43,670 nt of DNA from assembly GCF_001418655.1 (NCBI RefSeq), contig NZ_LIQZ01000269.1, forward strand, positions 1 to 43,670, read 5' to 3'. The stretch comes from Streptomyces phaeochromogenes. Its GTDB lineage: Bacteria > Actinomycetota > Actinomycetes > Streptomycetales > Streptomycetaceae. The notes beneath the pieces are model-generated. The model did no database searches and was not told the DNA's origin. It was given only the letters and a program-made list of their open reading frames with translations. Positions 9,301-16,521 of this stretch are shown here, piece after piece. Position 1 is the first letter of the stretch; every line of letters begins with the position of its first letter. The position numbers and the translations under genes were made by a program.

Positions 9301-10379
9301 GAACCCGTACGCGGCAACTCCTCGCGGCGCTCGTCGCCGGGCTCATGGCGATGTCCCTGGCCTCCTGTGGAGGAGACGACGCGGCCGACATGGACAGCTT
9401 CACCGTCGGTCTGCTGCTCCCGAGCCGGGCGGTCCCCCGCTGGGAGCATTCCGACAAGCCCTTCATCGAGCAGCGCCTCAAGGAACTGTGCCCCCGCTGC
9501 ACCGTGGAGTACGTCAACGCCGAGAACGACGCGGCGAGGCAGCGGCAACAGATGATGTCCATGATCACCAAAGGAGTCGAGGTCCTGATCCTCGATGCCG
9601 CCGACACCCGGGCGATCCGCTCCTCGATCCAGGAGGCACGCAAGGCGGACATCCCGGTCGTCTCCTACGACCGGCTCGCCGAGGGCCCGATCTCGGGCTA
9701 CGTCACCGTCGACGGCGGACAGGTCGGCAAGCTCCAGGGCGAGGCCCTCCTGAAGGCCATGAGTGACAGGGGGAACGGCGAGAACGTCGTCATGCTGAAC
9801 GGCGATCCGACCAGCCCCAACGCGGCCTGGTACAAGCGGGGCACCCTGTCCGTCATCCGAGGCAAGGTGACGATCAGCAGGTCGTACGACATCCTGGGCT
9901 GGAGCAAGGACAACGCCCACACCAACATGTCCGCCGCCATCGCGGCCCTCGGCCCCGACCGGATCGACGGTGTCCTCGCGGCCAACGACTCCATCGCCGC
10001 GGGCGCCATCGCCGCCTTCAAGAGCGCCGGTGTCAGGAAGCTGCCGCCCATCACCGGCCAGGACGCCGACATCGAGGCCGTGCGGCGCATCCTCAGGGGC
10101 GAGCAGTACATGACGGTGTACAAGCCCTTCGCGGCCGAAGCCGACGCGGCCGCGACCATGGCCGTCGCCCTGGCCCGCGGCGAGGAACTCGACGACGTCG
10201 CCAGGACGACGACCGACAGTCCCACCACCGAGGACATCCCGTCCGTTCTGCTCACGCCGAGCGCGGTGACGGTCGACACCATCAAGCAGACACTGGTCAA
10301 GGCCGGTGTGTACACCGTCGACCAGATCTGCACCGTGGAACTCCGGCGCGCCTGTGAGAAGGCGGGGCTGACCGACTAG
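9297..10379 (+). CDS. XylF-like substrate-binding lipoprotein coupled to a phosphatase gene
   Basis: 360 aa. Signal peptide with lipobox SLASC and Cys at residue 24, then a Peripla_BP_4 domain. It shares nearly every motif with the XylF-like protein at 5214-6302 (YDRLAEGPISGY, MLNGDPTSPN, TGQDADIEAV, QYMTVYKPFA), so the two probably arose by duplication. No permease or ATPase gene follows it. The ATG overlaps the stop of the upstream phosphatase/kinase gene by 4 bp (ATGA), implying co-translation. It may deliver sugar to the divergent XylGH-like transporter, or act as the outer receptor of the signalling protein. The last 18 bp including the stop are duplicated in tandem immediately downstream. 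Confidence 0.92.
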   Translation: MRTRTRQLLAALVAGLMAMSLASCGGDDAADMDSFTVGLLLPSRAVPRWEHSDKPFIEQRLKELCPRCTVEYVNAENDAARQRQQMMSMITKGVEVLILDAADTRAIRSSIQEARKADIPVVSYDRLAEGPISGYVTVDGGQVGKLQGEALLKAMSDRGNGENVVMLNGDPTSPNAAWYKRGTLSVIRGKVTISRSYDILGWSKDNAHTNMSAAIAALGPDRIDGVLAANDSIAAGAIAAFKSAGVRKLPPITGQDADIEAVRRILRGEQYMTVYKPFAAEADAAATMAVALARGEELDDVARTTTDSPTTEDIPSVLLTPSAVTVDTIKQTLVKAGVYTVDQICTVELRRACEKAGLTD

Positions 10380-10397
10380 GCGGGGCTGACCGACTAG
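10362..10397 (+). repeat. Tandem 18-bp duplication across a stop codon
   Basis: Two perfect adjacent copies of an 18-bp unit (10362-10379 and 10380-10397). The first encodes the last five residues AGLTD plus TAG of the lipoprotein. The second repeats the same codons and stop after the gene ends. The unit is a multiple of three, so loss of the first stop would extend the protein by six residues to an identical ending. Confidence 0.9.
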
Positions 10398-10456
10398 TGG
10401 GGATGTGGGCCCCGATCTCCGGGACCTTCCACGACGACGCCCTGCCGCCGCCCCTG

Positions 10457-10627
10457 TCAGCGAACGGGACGCCGCCTGGCGCGCCGGGACCAGACGACGG
10501 CGGCGACGATCACGTCGGCCGCCAGGAGCATGATGCCGATGACCAGCAGATAGCCCAGGCCGTCCGCAGCCACGCCGATGATCCCCAGGACGACTGCGGC
10601 GAGGACGACCAGCAGGAAGAGCACCAT
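10457..10627 (-). CDS. Small membrane protein, two transmembrane segments
   Basis: 56 aa and almost wholly hydrophobic: two membrane segments (MVLFLLVVLAAVVLGIIGVA and a second around LLVIGIMLLAADVIVAAVVW) followed by a basic tail RRARRR. Short hydrophobic proteins of this kind are common in Streptomyces stress clusters; I do not recognise a named family. An ATG at 10627 sits behind GGGAGG at the right spacing. A longer reading frame to 10738 has no ribosome binding site and its extension does not look coding. It is convergent with the lipoprotein gene and follows the PRC-barrel gene on the same strand. Confidence 0.7.
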   Translation of the reverse strand: MVLFLLVVLAAVVLGIIGVAADGLGYLLVIGIMLLAADVIVAAVVWSRRARRRPVR

Positions 10628-10703
10628 CGCGGGCACACCTCCCTTCGGGTTCCTTCGAGCTGATTGCCGTCTCAGTAGATTGCCGTCTCGGCGGAGCGCG
10701 GTC

Positions 10704-11060
10704 TCAACGGCGAGCGAGTTGCCGTTCGCCGTTCGCACCCGGCTTGTAGGCGATGCCGTAGTAATGGAAGATCTCTTCCTCCTGCTCGGCGGGCAGAATG
10801 TCGTCCGTGCCGATCGACGGAGCCTTCTTCACCAGGCTCTTGGCATAGGAGACCTTGAGGTAGCCCGGCCCGAGGGTCGTCTCGTCGAGGGGGACGAAGA
10901 CAAGACGCTGCCGGGTGGGCAGTCCGGTCCGGACGGTGGCCACGGCCGGTTCGTCGGTGGCGGTGTCCACGTAGATCGCTTCGAGCACGCCGATCCTGTG
11001 TCCCTTCGGATCGACGACATCCTGGTTGCGCCATTCTCGGATGTCGGCTGCTTGGATCAT
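10704..11060 (-). CDS. PRC-barrel domain protein
   Basis: 118 aa. The N-terminal 80 residues fit a PRC-barrel: IREWRNQDVVDPKGHRIGVL, then IYVDTATDEPAVATV and VFVPLDE. PRC-barrels occur in RimM and in photosynthetic reaction centre H subunits; free-standing actinobacterial versions are associated with stress or RNA/membrane roles, but the function is not established. The tail EEEIFHYYGIAYKPGANGERQ resembles the C-termini of such stress-type PRC proteins. The start is ATG 11060, preceded by AGAGGGGA; an upstream in-frame codon at 11120 has no such site. It is co-directional with the small membrane protein downstream. Confidence 0.82.
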   Translation of the reverse strand: MIQAADIREWRNQDVVDPKGHRIGVLEAIYVDTATDEPAVATVRTGLPTRQRLVFVPLDETTLGPGYLKVSYAKSLVKKAPSIGTDDILPAEQEEEIFHYYGIAYKPGANGERQLARR

Positions 11061-11353
11061 GCCGTTCCCCTCTGAGTGAGGCGCCTGCCGGTGCGCGTGA
11101 GCGTGCACCAACCGCAACAATTTTACTACGGTCCGTGCTGGTCGGACATTCGCGAGTGCCCCATCGAAAGGGTCCTTCCCGCGTGGTGCGCCAGGGGCGG
11201 AAGCCGGCGATCGGGGCCGGTGCGGCAGCCGTCCATCGCAGCGAGTACCCGCAGACGTCGCACCGTATCCGCAACCTTTGGGCAGGACTACGCTGTCGAG
11301 TGAGGCCCCAGTCCCCGGCAGCGATGTCCTGTTCCGCTCCTGGGAGGCCCACC

Positions 11354-11713
11354 GTGCACCAGGTGACCACGCACCGCGAGGAAGAGCGGCCGGTGACGGC
11401 TGTCGCTCCGGCGAGGGACGCGGCTCTGCTGGCCGAGATCGTCGAACTACGAGCCAGGAACGAGCAGTTGGGGCGGGCGCTGGTGACGCGTGCGGTCATC
11501 GACCAGGCCCGCGGGATGGTGATGGCCATGGCGCCGTGCTCCAGCGAGAGGGCCTGGGACCTGCTGGTGGGGGTGTCTCAGCACTGCAACATCAAGCTCC
11601 GGGACGTGGCCGCGGCCCTGGTCGCCACGACGGACGACGAGACGCTCCCGGAAGAGATCCGGCGCGAGTTCCGCCGGGCGCTGCGGCGCCTGCACGCGGC
11701 GGACCGGGGGTGA
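11354..11713 (+). CDS. ANTAR-domain protein, small
   Basis: 119 aa. An N-terminal helical stretch (ALLAEIVELRARNEQLGRAL) leads into an ANTAR domain: RAVIDQARGMVMAMAPCSSE, AWDLLVGVSQ and NIKLRDVAAALV are the three-helix signature. ANTAR domains bind paired hairpins in nascent RNA and prevent termination. There is no GAF or receiver domain here; the input may be the helical stretch or a partner. The GTG at 11354 follows GGGAGG by 6 nt and is preferred over an ATG at 11324. It is the first of three ANTAR genes within 4 kb. Confidence 0.82.
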   Translation: MHQVTTHREEERPVTAVAPARDAALLAEIVELRARNEQLGRALVTRAVIDQARGMVMAMAPCSSERAWDLLVGVSQHCNIKLRDVAAALVATTDDETLPEEIRREFRRALRRLHAADRG

Positions 11714-11902
11714 CGGGGTGCGCCCGGCGGATGGCACCGGGAGCTGTGAACTCAACTCTCCGGTGCCTTCGTCCCGGCCGGCCGTCGGACGCCCCTGCTG
11801 AGTAGCCCTGCCGGCGAGTCCCAAACACCCCCACGATTCCTGTCCCGTTCGGTCACTCGGCCCGTTCGATTCCTGGCCCGCTCGGCTGTTCGGCCCGTGA
11901 GG
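11714..11902. other. Non-coding gap between convergent genes
   Basis: This 189-bp gap separates the small ANTAR gene and the convergent GNAT-like gene. It contains two imperfect copies of a GATTCCTG..CCCG..CGG.C pattern around 11835-11895. I see no gene or clear terminator hairpin. Confidence 0.4.
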
Positions 11903-12562
11903 CTACTCGGGCCGTTGGGTCCGGTCGTTGTGGGCGAGGCCGTCCGGATGCTCCGACGTGCGTTCTCCGAGGGGAAGAACCAGTACCTGCAAGGTAGTTG
12001 GGCCGGGAAGCCGGTGGATCTGGCCCGCCTCCTGCCAGCCCCAGGTCGTCAGGGCCGCGCAGGTCGATTGATCGGAGCGGTCCACCAATGTGACGCCGAG
12101 CGAGGCCTCGTGGTCACCGAGCAGTCGTTCCTGCAGCCGGCGGGCGAGCCCGTGGGCGTGCTGGTGGGGGTGGACGACGGTGTCGAGGATCGCGAAGACA
12201 TGTCCGGACGCGGTGAGTTGCTCCAGGTTCTGCGGCAGCGGCCCGTGGAACCCCTCCCACCAGGAGCCGTCGCGCGGCACGGGGACTCCGAAGGCACAGC
12301 CGGTCAGGGACTGCGCCTCGGCCACCAGCATGTCGAATCCCGGCAGTTGTACGTCGTCAGCCAGGCGGCTCAGGAACTTCTGCCGGTCGCGGAACTCCTC
12401 ACCGGGCGAGGCGGCGGACGACTCCACGTACAGATCCGCCAGGTCCTCCCGCAGGCCCTCGGCCTGCCAGCGGTTCAGTCGGCGCAGCCGCACGGTGTCC
12501 ATGGTGGACGGCTCGGAAACTTCGGAGACTTGGGGGTCGTGTGGTTGCGGCGGGGTGCGCAT
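11903..12562 (-). CDS. GNAT-like N-acetyltransferase-fold protein
   Basis: 219 aa from ATG 12562, which has a GAGG motif 6 nt upstream. It contains VRLRRLNRWQAEGLREDLADLY near the start, a core FAILDTVVHPHQHAHGLARRLQERLL that fits the GNAT acetyl-CoA loop (HxHQxxGLxxxL), and a C-terminal AALTTWGWQEAGQIHRL matching the last strands of the fold. It probably acetylates an unknown amine or acts as a regulatory acetyltransferase. A shorter start at ATG 12502 lacks a ribosome binding site. It is divergent from the sigma-factor gene, with 280 bp between them. Confidence 0.72.
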   Translation of the reverse strand: MRTPPQPHDPQVSEVSEPSTMDTVRLRRLNRWQAEGLREDLADLYVESSAASPGEEFRDRQKFLSRLADDVQLPGFDMLVAEAQSLTGCAFGVPVPRDGSWWEGFHGPLPQNLEQLTASGHVFAILDTVVHPHQHAHGLARRLQERLLGDHEASLGVTLVDRSDQSTCAALTTWGWQEAGQIHRLPGPTTLQVLVLPLGERTSEHPDGLAHNDRTQRPE

Positions 12563-12842
12563 GGGCGCCTCGGTTCCAGACACTGGGAGAGGTGTGGGGA
12601 CAGGCATCGTTGCCAACTGGCAGTGCACCGCCGGGGTCTGGGACGTGTACTTCGCAGCATAGCCCCGAATCGGCCCCGGGCCGGGGCCCGTTGGGCGTTT
12701 GAAGGCGGGCTGCCCGGGAACTCGTCCGACGTGCTTCAGACCGGAGGCACGCCCGTGGGAGCGGCTGTCGCTGCTCCCCAGTGTGCTGCGGTCCGACGGC
12801 TCCCACGGTGAGCGATGCCACCGATCAGGGAGACACGTGCCC
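12563..12842. promoter_or_regulatory. Divergent region with SigB-type promoter candidate
   Basis: The gap lies between the GNAT-like gene and the sigma-factor gene. On the plus strand GTTT (12697-12700) and GGGAAC (12716-12721), with a 15-nt spacer, fit the general SigB-family pattern GTTT-N14-16-GGGWAY. This would allow the downstream SigB-type factor to drive its own gene. No coding sequence is supported here. The promoter call is inference. Confidence 0.35.
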
Positions 12843-13661
12843 ATGCCGAACGCACCCACGCAGAACCGGCCGCCCAGGCGTCTCTACGACGACGCCCCGG
12901 ATACCGACGCCGCGTTCCGTCGCATCGCTGCTTTACCGAAGGGCCCGGAGCGCTCGGCACTGGAACAGGAAGTGGTGTGCGCCTGGGCGCCGATGGCCGT
13001 ACGGCTGGCCCGGCGCTTCCGACATCGCGGCGAGTCCTTCGAGGACCTCAAGCAGGTCGCCCAACTGGGCCTCGTCAAGGCGGTGTCCCGCTTCGACCCG
13101 ACCCTCGGCACCGCCTTCCCCAGCTTCGCCATACCGACGATCCTCGGAGAGGTGAAGCGGCACTTCCGCGACGACCTGTGGGTTGTGCATGTACCCCGGC
13201 GCGTACAGGAGCTTCGCAGCAGGGTCCGCTCCGCCGGCAACGAGTGGGCTTCGCTCAACGGCCGCGAACCCTCCGCCCTTGAGATCGCCGCGCACACCGG
13301 ACTCACCGAGGCGGAGGTACGACTGGGCCAGGGAGCCCTGGAGGCGTACACGGCGCTGTCCATGGACGCCCTGCCCGGCCACTCCGCGGACGGCTACGCC
13401 CTGACCGACACCCTCGGCGGCATGGAGCCCGGCTTCGACCGGGTCGTCGACCGCGAGGCGCTCCGGCCGCTTCTGCAGGCACTGCCCGAACGGGAGCGGC
13501 AGATCCTCTACATGAGGTTCTTCTGCGAGATGACCCAGCAACGCATCGCCCTGCAACTCGGGCTCTCCCAGATGCATGTCTCCCGTCTGATCACCCGCAT
13601 CTGCGCGGGCCTGCGCGATCAGGTGTGGGCCGAGGCCCACGATCTGAGGAGGGTGTCGTGA
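12843..13661 (+). CDS. SigB/SigF-type RNA polymerase sigma factor
   Basis: 272 aa group 3 sigma factor (SigB/SigF/SigG family). Region 2 contains FEDLKQVAQLGLVKAVSRFDP and TAFPSFAIPTILGEVKRHFRD; region 3 contains GREPSALEIAAHTGLTEAEV; region 4 contains LPERERQILYMRFFCEMTQQ and the helix-turn-helix IALQLGLSQMHVSRL. These factors are held by anti-sigma kinases and released by dephosphorylated antagonists, so the HATPase/PP2C protein at 6625 is a possible regulator. AGGGAGA lies about 9 nt before ATG 12843; a GTG six bases upstream is too close to that site. No anti-sigma or anti-anti-sigma gene is adjacent. Confidence 0.93.
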   Translation: MPNAPTQNRPPRRLYDDAPDTDAAFRRIAALPKGPERSALEQEVVCAWAPMAVRLARRFRHRGESFEDLKQVAQLGLVKAVSRFDPTLGTAFPSFAIPTILGEVKRHFRDDLWVVHVPRRVQELRSRVRSAGNEWASLNGREPSALEIAAHTGLTEAEVRLGQGALEAYTALSMDALPGHSADGYALTDTLGGMEPGFDRVVDREALRPLLQALPERERQILYMRFFCEMTQQRIALQLGLSQMHVSRLITRICAGLRDQVWAEAHDLRRVS

Positions 13662-13678
13662 CGACGTGCCGAGGGCGC

Positions 13679-13737
13679 GGTGACGCATGCGCGGGTGACG
13701 CGTGCACGGGGTGAGACATGCACAGGTGACATGGGGT
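13679..13737. repeat. Short imperfect tandem repeats, ~15 bp
   Basis: In the gap after the sigma-factor gene, about four imperfect 15-16-bp units begin GGTGACGCATGC / GGTGACGCGTGC / GGTGAGACATGC / GGTGACATG. They lie between convergent genes. No role is evident. Confidence 0.5.
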
Positions 13738-13763
13738 GACTGCCGGGGTGCGGGCCCGGACGG

Positions 13764-14480
13764 TCAGGCGCCCAGACCGACGAGGGGTTCGGAGCCGTCG
13801 ATGAACGCGCGGGCCACATCGACCAGGCGACGGTTGTGGGAGCGGGCGTAGCCGCGCAGCGCGGTGAAGGCCTGTTCCATGTCGATGTTCTGGCGCTCGG
13901 CGAGCTTCCCCTTGGCCTGCTCGATCAGCACCCGGCTGTTCAACGCCGTCTGGAGTTGTTCGTTGAGGACGGTGCTGCGGTGCGTGGTGCGCTGCTGCAG
14001 AAGGCTGATGGTGGCGACGTCGGCCAGGGCCTGCGCGATGAGTGTGGCGGCCGGGTCGAAGGGGCCCGGGGTGGCGCGGAACAGGTTCAGCGCGCCGACG
14101 ACCTCGTCCCGCAGGCGCATGGGCAGGGCTTGCACGGCGCCGAACCCGCTGCGATGGGCCGCCGTGACGAAGCGCGGCCAGCGGTCGACCTCGCGGGTCA
14201 GGTCGGGGACGATCACCGGTGCGCCGGTGCGGAAGCACTCCAGGCAGGGGCCCTCGTCGTTCTGGAGCTGGAAGAGCTCCAGCAGGCGCACCTGTTCGTC
14301 GGAGGCGGCCATCACCCGCAGTTTGCCGTCCCGGTCGGCGAGCAGTACCCCGGCGGCGCCCGCGCCGAGCATGCCGACGCAGCGGTCGGTGAGCAGACGC
14401 AGGAAGTCGATGAGGTCGAAGTCGGCGACCAGGTTGTCGGCCAGCTCGACGAACGTCTTGGCCAGGAGCTGCTGATTCAT
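13764..14480 (-). CDS. GAF-ANTAR RNA-binding regulator
   Basis: 238 aa. The GAF domain spans about residues 15-160 (VGMLGAGAAGVLLADRDGKL, QLQNDEGPCLECFRTGAP, SGFGAVQALPMRLRDEVVGAL). The ANTAR domain spans about 165-225 (LNSRVLIEQAKGKLAERQNI, AFTALRGYARSHNRRLVDVA). It should bind a small ligand through GAF and antiterminate target transcripts through ANTAR. The phrase DEGPCLECFRTG is typical of actinobacterial GAF-ANTAR proteins. A GAGGG site precedes the ATG. It is co-directional with a second GAF-ANTAR gene only about 80 bp away. Confidence 0.92.
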   Translation of the reverse strand: MNQQLLAKTFVELADNLVADFDLIDFLRLLTDRCVGMLGAGAAGVLLADRDGKLRVMAASDEQVRLLELFQLQNDEGPCLECFRTGAPVIVPDLTREVDRWPRFVTAAHRSGFGAVQALPMRLRDEVVGALNLFRATPGPFDPAATLIAQALADVATISLLQQRTTHRSTVLNEQLQTALNSRVLIEQAKGKLAERQNIDMEQAFTALRGYARSHNRRLVDVARAFIDGSEPLVGLGA

Positions 14481-14558
14481 CGTGACACCCTCGGTTGAGA
14501 CTATTCCCGCCGGGGAGGGGCGGGAAGTGCAGCACGTTCGTCGGACGGCACCGATGCG

Positions 14559-15320
14559 TCAGGTTTCCTCGTCGGTCCGGTCGGGTTCCGCGTCGGGGGA
14601 GAGGCGGAGCCGGTGGGCCACCACGTCGGCGGCCACGTCGGCGAGCCGGAGCCCTTGCACATAGGCGTGGGCGCGGAGCCGGATGAACGCTTCCTCGATA
14701 CCGACGCCGAGTTGGACGGTGAGGATGCCGCTGGCCTGGTCGATCTCCGCCCGGTACGTGCCCAGGTCCTCGAAGCCTCGCTCCGGCGCCGGCCCGCCAC
14801 CCGTGGGGTCCGCCTCGACGATCTGCGTGTCGAGCAGGAGCAGTGTCGCGAGATCGGCGAACGCCAGCGCGTCGGCCAGCTGCTCGGCGTCGAGCACGGT
14901 CGGCACGTCGGCGTACAGGTCCAGAACTCCAGGGATGATCGCACCAATCTGCAAGGGGAGCGCGAAGACGGCGCGCGCTCCGGCTTCCAGAGCCGCGTCG
15001 GCGAACACGGCCCAGTGCTCCTGCAGTTCACCGGTGAGCAGATCGGGCGTCAAGACGGCGGAACCCCGTACGAAGGCGTCCACGCACGGTCCCTCGCCCA
15101 GCGTGAGCTGGAGCTCCTCCAGCTGTGCGCTGATGTCGTCCGTGCTGCACAGCGGATGGCTCGCCGCGGTCCGGGACATCGCCGACAGCCCGGCCCCGCC
15201 GACCGGCAGCGCGGCCACGGCCGCGGTGCACACGTCCACCACGCCGGCCCGGGCGCCGCGCCGGGCCGCCTGCTCGGCGACCAGCACCTGTATCCGGTCC
15301 GAGCGACTGCCGGGCCTCAC
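14559..15320 (-). CDS. GAF-ANTAR RNA-binding regulator, translationally coupled
   Basis: 253 aa when started at GTG 15320. The GAF domain lies at about 25-165 (VVDVCTAAVAALPVGGAGLS, LTLGEGPCVDAFVRGSAVL, ARAVFALPLQIGAIIPGVLD). The ANTAR domain is near the C-terminus (YRAEIDQASGILTVQLGVGI, AFIRLRAHAYVQGLRLADVA). The reading frame stays open much further upstream, but that extension runs through the 9-bp repeats and out past the upstream gene in a non-coding style. At 15317-15320 the sequence GTGA joins the stop of the 73-aa ORF to this GTG, which favours coupled translation. Confidence 0.85.
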   Translation of the reverse strand: MRPGSRSDRIQVLVAEQAARRGARAGVVDVCTAAVAALPVGGAGLSAMSRTAASHPLCSTDDISAQLEELQLTLGEGPCVDAFVRGSAVLTPDLLTGELQEHWAVFADAALEAGARAVFALPLQIGAIIPGVLDLYADVPTVLDAEQLADALAFADLATLLLLDTQIVEADPTGGGPAPERGFEDLGTYRAEIDQASGILTVQLGVGIEEAFIRLRAHAYVQGLRLADVAADVVAHRLRLSPDAEPDRTDEET

Positions 15321-15538
15321 GAGGGCCACCGCGTCCAGGCATCGGAGGCGAGACGCTTGAGAAAGCGCCGGCGGTCGGCCCGGTCGGCCCGGTCGGCCCG
15401 GTCGGCCCGGTCGGCCTGGTCGGCTCGGTTGGCCTGGTCGGCTCGGTTGGCCTGGTCGGCTCGGTTGGCCAGCCGGTGCGGCTCCCGGTGCGGCATCTCG
15501 CGGGAGGCAACGTACGGATCCGCCAGTTTCCCGCTCAT
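15317..15538 (-). CDS. Repeat-containing 73-aa protein upstream of GAF-ANTAR
   Basis: The first residues (MSGKLADPYVASREMPHREP) lead into a run of eleven tripeptides, ANR/ADQ alternating then ADR, encoded by an exact 9-bp tandem repeat. It ends with RRRFLKRLASDAWTRWPS. GGAGG lies very close (2 nt) to the ATG, and a lower-GC run of Asp/Ala/Arg codons would make a highly charged helix. Its TGA overlaps the GTG of the GAF-ANTAR gene (GTGA). I do not recognise the family; it may be a real small protein or a leader whose translation controls the next gene. The repeat number probably varies among strains. Confidence 0.55.
   Translation of the reverse strand: MSGKLADPYVASREMPHREPHRLANRADQANRADQANRADQADRADRADRADRADRRRFLKRLASDAWTRWPS
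15372..15470. repeat. 9-bp tandem repeat, 11 units
   Basis: Eleven head-to-tail 9-bp units. Five are CGGTCGGCC; then TGGTCGGCT and CGGTTGGCC alternate three times, forming an 18-bp higher-order repeat. Being a multiple of three, changes in copy number keep the 73-aa ORF in frame. It is a likely site of replication slippage. Confidence 0.95.
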
Positions 15539-15590
15539 GTCCTCCGCCTGGGACGAACACCCATGGTTCCCACATCCTCACGTCGAGGCT

Positions 15591-15619
15591 GTCTCCCGGA
15601 CCCGAGTGGTCCGGGAGAC
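15591..15619 (-). terminator. Hairpin terminator of the DUF5994 operon
   Basis: A perfect 11-bp stem (arms 15591-15601 and 15609-15619) with a 7-nt loop lies about 130 bp downstream of the minus-strand DUF5994 gene and upstream of the 73-aa ORF. There is no T-tract, which is usual in Streptomyces. Its position suits termination of the operon coming from 17142. Confidence 0.6.
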
Positions 15620-15751
15620 ACTCGGCACGGGAAGACCCCGGCCTGTTGTCCGTGGTGCGGCGGCCGGGGTCATGGGCTGCGGGTGGTGCCACTGGCTGAG
15701 CGCTGCCGCTCCTGCCGGAGCCGTCAGTCGTCAGTTGTCAGCCGTGCGTGG

Positions 15752-16240
15752 TCAGCCGGGAGAGCGGGACGGTACGACGGTCCGGGCGGCCGGGGTGACA
15801 CCGGCGGCGGCGAGGACATGTTCGGCCGAGACGGCGTTGTCGTCCCGTACGGCCATGGCCATCGCGGTGTGGGCGGGGCCGGGGGCCGTCTGGGGAGGGA
15901 CCACCAGGAACAGGAAGTGGTCCTGGGCGCCCCGGGTGACGATCATCGTGCTGTCCCCGACGGCGGACCAGTCGATGTGGACCGTGTGCCCGGCGACGAC
16001 CAGATGGCCCGGGGTCTCGTCCCAGCCGCTCGTGTCGAGGCCGACGCGGGAGATCGTGCCGAGGCGGGCCGTCAAGGCGATGAGCAGGCCGGACAGCTGG
16101 CTTCCGATGTCGCGGGATCTTGGCCACCATGCGCCGTCGAACGTCCCCGTGCGCCTGGAGGTCGTCTCCAACCGCAGCACCGCGGTGCCCGGACGCACCG
16201 GCTCACTGCTGGTGTCCGCCAGGAGCTGGACGGGGTCCAT
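15752..16240 (-). CDS. DUF5994 family protein
   Basis: 162 aa. It has the family hallmark DGAWWPRSRDIG, then LTARLGTISRVGLDTSGWDE, VAGHTVHIDW and LFLVVPPQT. The family is widespread in Streptomyces and has no established function. No signal peptide or membrane segment is seen. It is the third gene of a minus-strand operon with a small membrane protein (6 nt upstream) and a second DUF5994 protein. The pairing with ANTAR and sigma genes hints at a stress role (inference). Confidence 0.85.
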   Translation of the reverse strand: MDPVQLLADTSSEPVRPGTAVLRLETTSRRTGTFDGAWWPRSRDIGSQLSGLLIALTARLGTISRVGLDTSGWDETPGHLVVAGHTVHIDWSAVGDSTMIVTRGAQDHFLFLVVPPQTAPGPAHTAMAMAVRDDNAVSAEHVLAAAGVTPAARTVVPSRSPG

Positions 16241-16246
16241 GACGAC

Positions 16247-16516
16247 TCACTTCCCTTGTGTGCGGGCCCAGGCCCAGGACCGGAGTCGCCCACGGCCTCC
16301 GCCGTCATGGCTCCGTCGATCACCCGCTCCGCTCGTCGCGGCGCGACCCGGAACCTGCTCAGGAGCTGATGGCGCCGGTCCCCGTACAGCCGGCAGCGAG
16401 CGGCTGAAGCGGAACGCCGCGATGCGCTCGTCGTGCTGGTTGTTGAGCCGATGGATCAGGAACGCGCCCAGAGCGACCATCGCCACGATCACCACTACGG
16501 TCACGAAGGTCTCCAT
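16247..16516 (-). CDS. Small single-pass membrane protein
   Basis: 89 aa. One N-terminal membrane segment (FVTVVVIVAMVALGAFLIHR) is followed by a cytoplasmic-type basic, Pro/Gly-rich tail. I do not recognise a family. ATG 16516 lies 10 nt after GGAGG; the GTG at 16525 abuts that site and is unlikely. It sits between two DUF5994 genes, 5 nt after the stop of one and 6 nt before the start of the other, so all three are surely co-transcribed. It could anchor or partner the DUF5994 proteins. Confidence 0.75.
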   Translation of the reverse strand: METFVTVVVIVAMVALGAFLIHRLNNQHDERIAAFRFSRSLPAVRGPAPSAPEQVPGRAATSGAGDRRSHDGGGRGRLRSWAWARTQGK

Positions 16517-16521
16517 GGCCG

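Noticed and set aside
10628..10738. N-terminal extension of the small membrane protein
   Set aside because: It lacks a ribosome binding site and is charged and irregular; the ATG at 10627 has GGGAGG at good spacing.
15372..15470. Short regular repeats that could suggest a CRISPR array
   Set aside because: Units are 9 bp with no spacers between them, and no cas genes are nearby; they are simple tandem repeats.
15321..15692. Longer version of the second GAF-ANTAR protein with Gly-Arg-Pro repeats
   Set aside because: The extension is a frame-shadow of the 73-aa ORF and the terminator hairpin; the GTG coupled at 15320 leaves a complete GAF domain.
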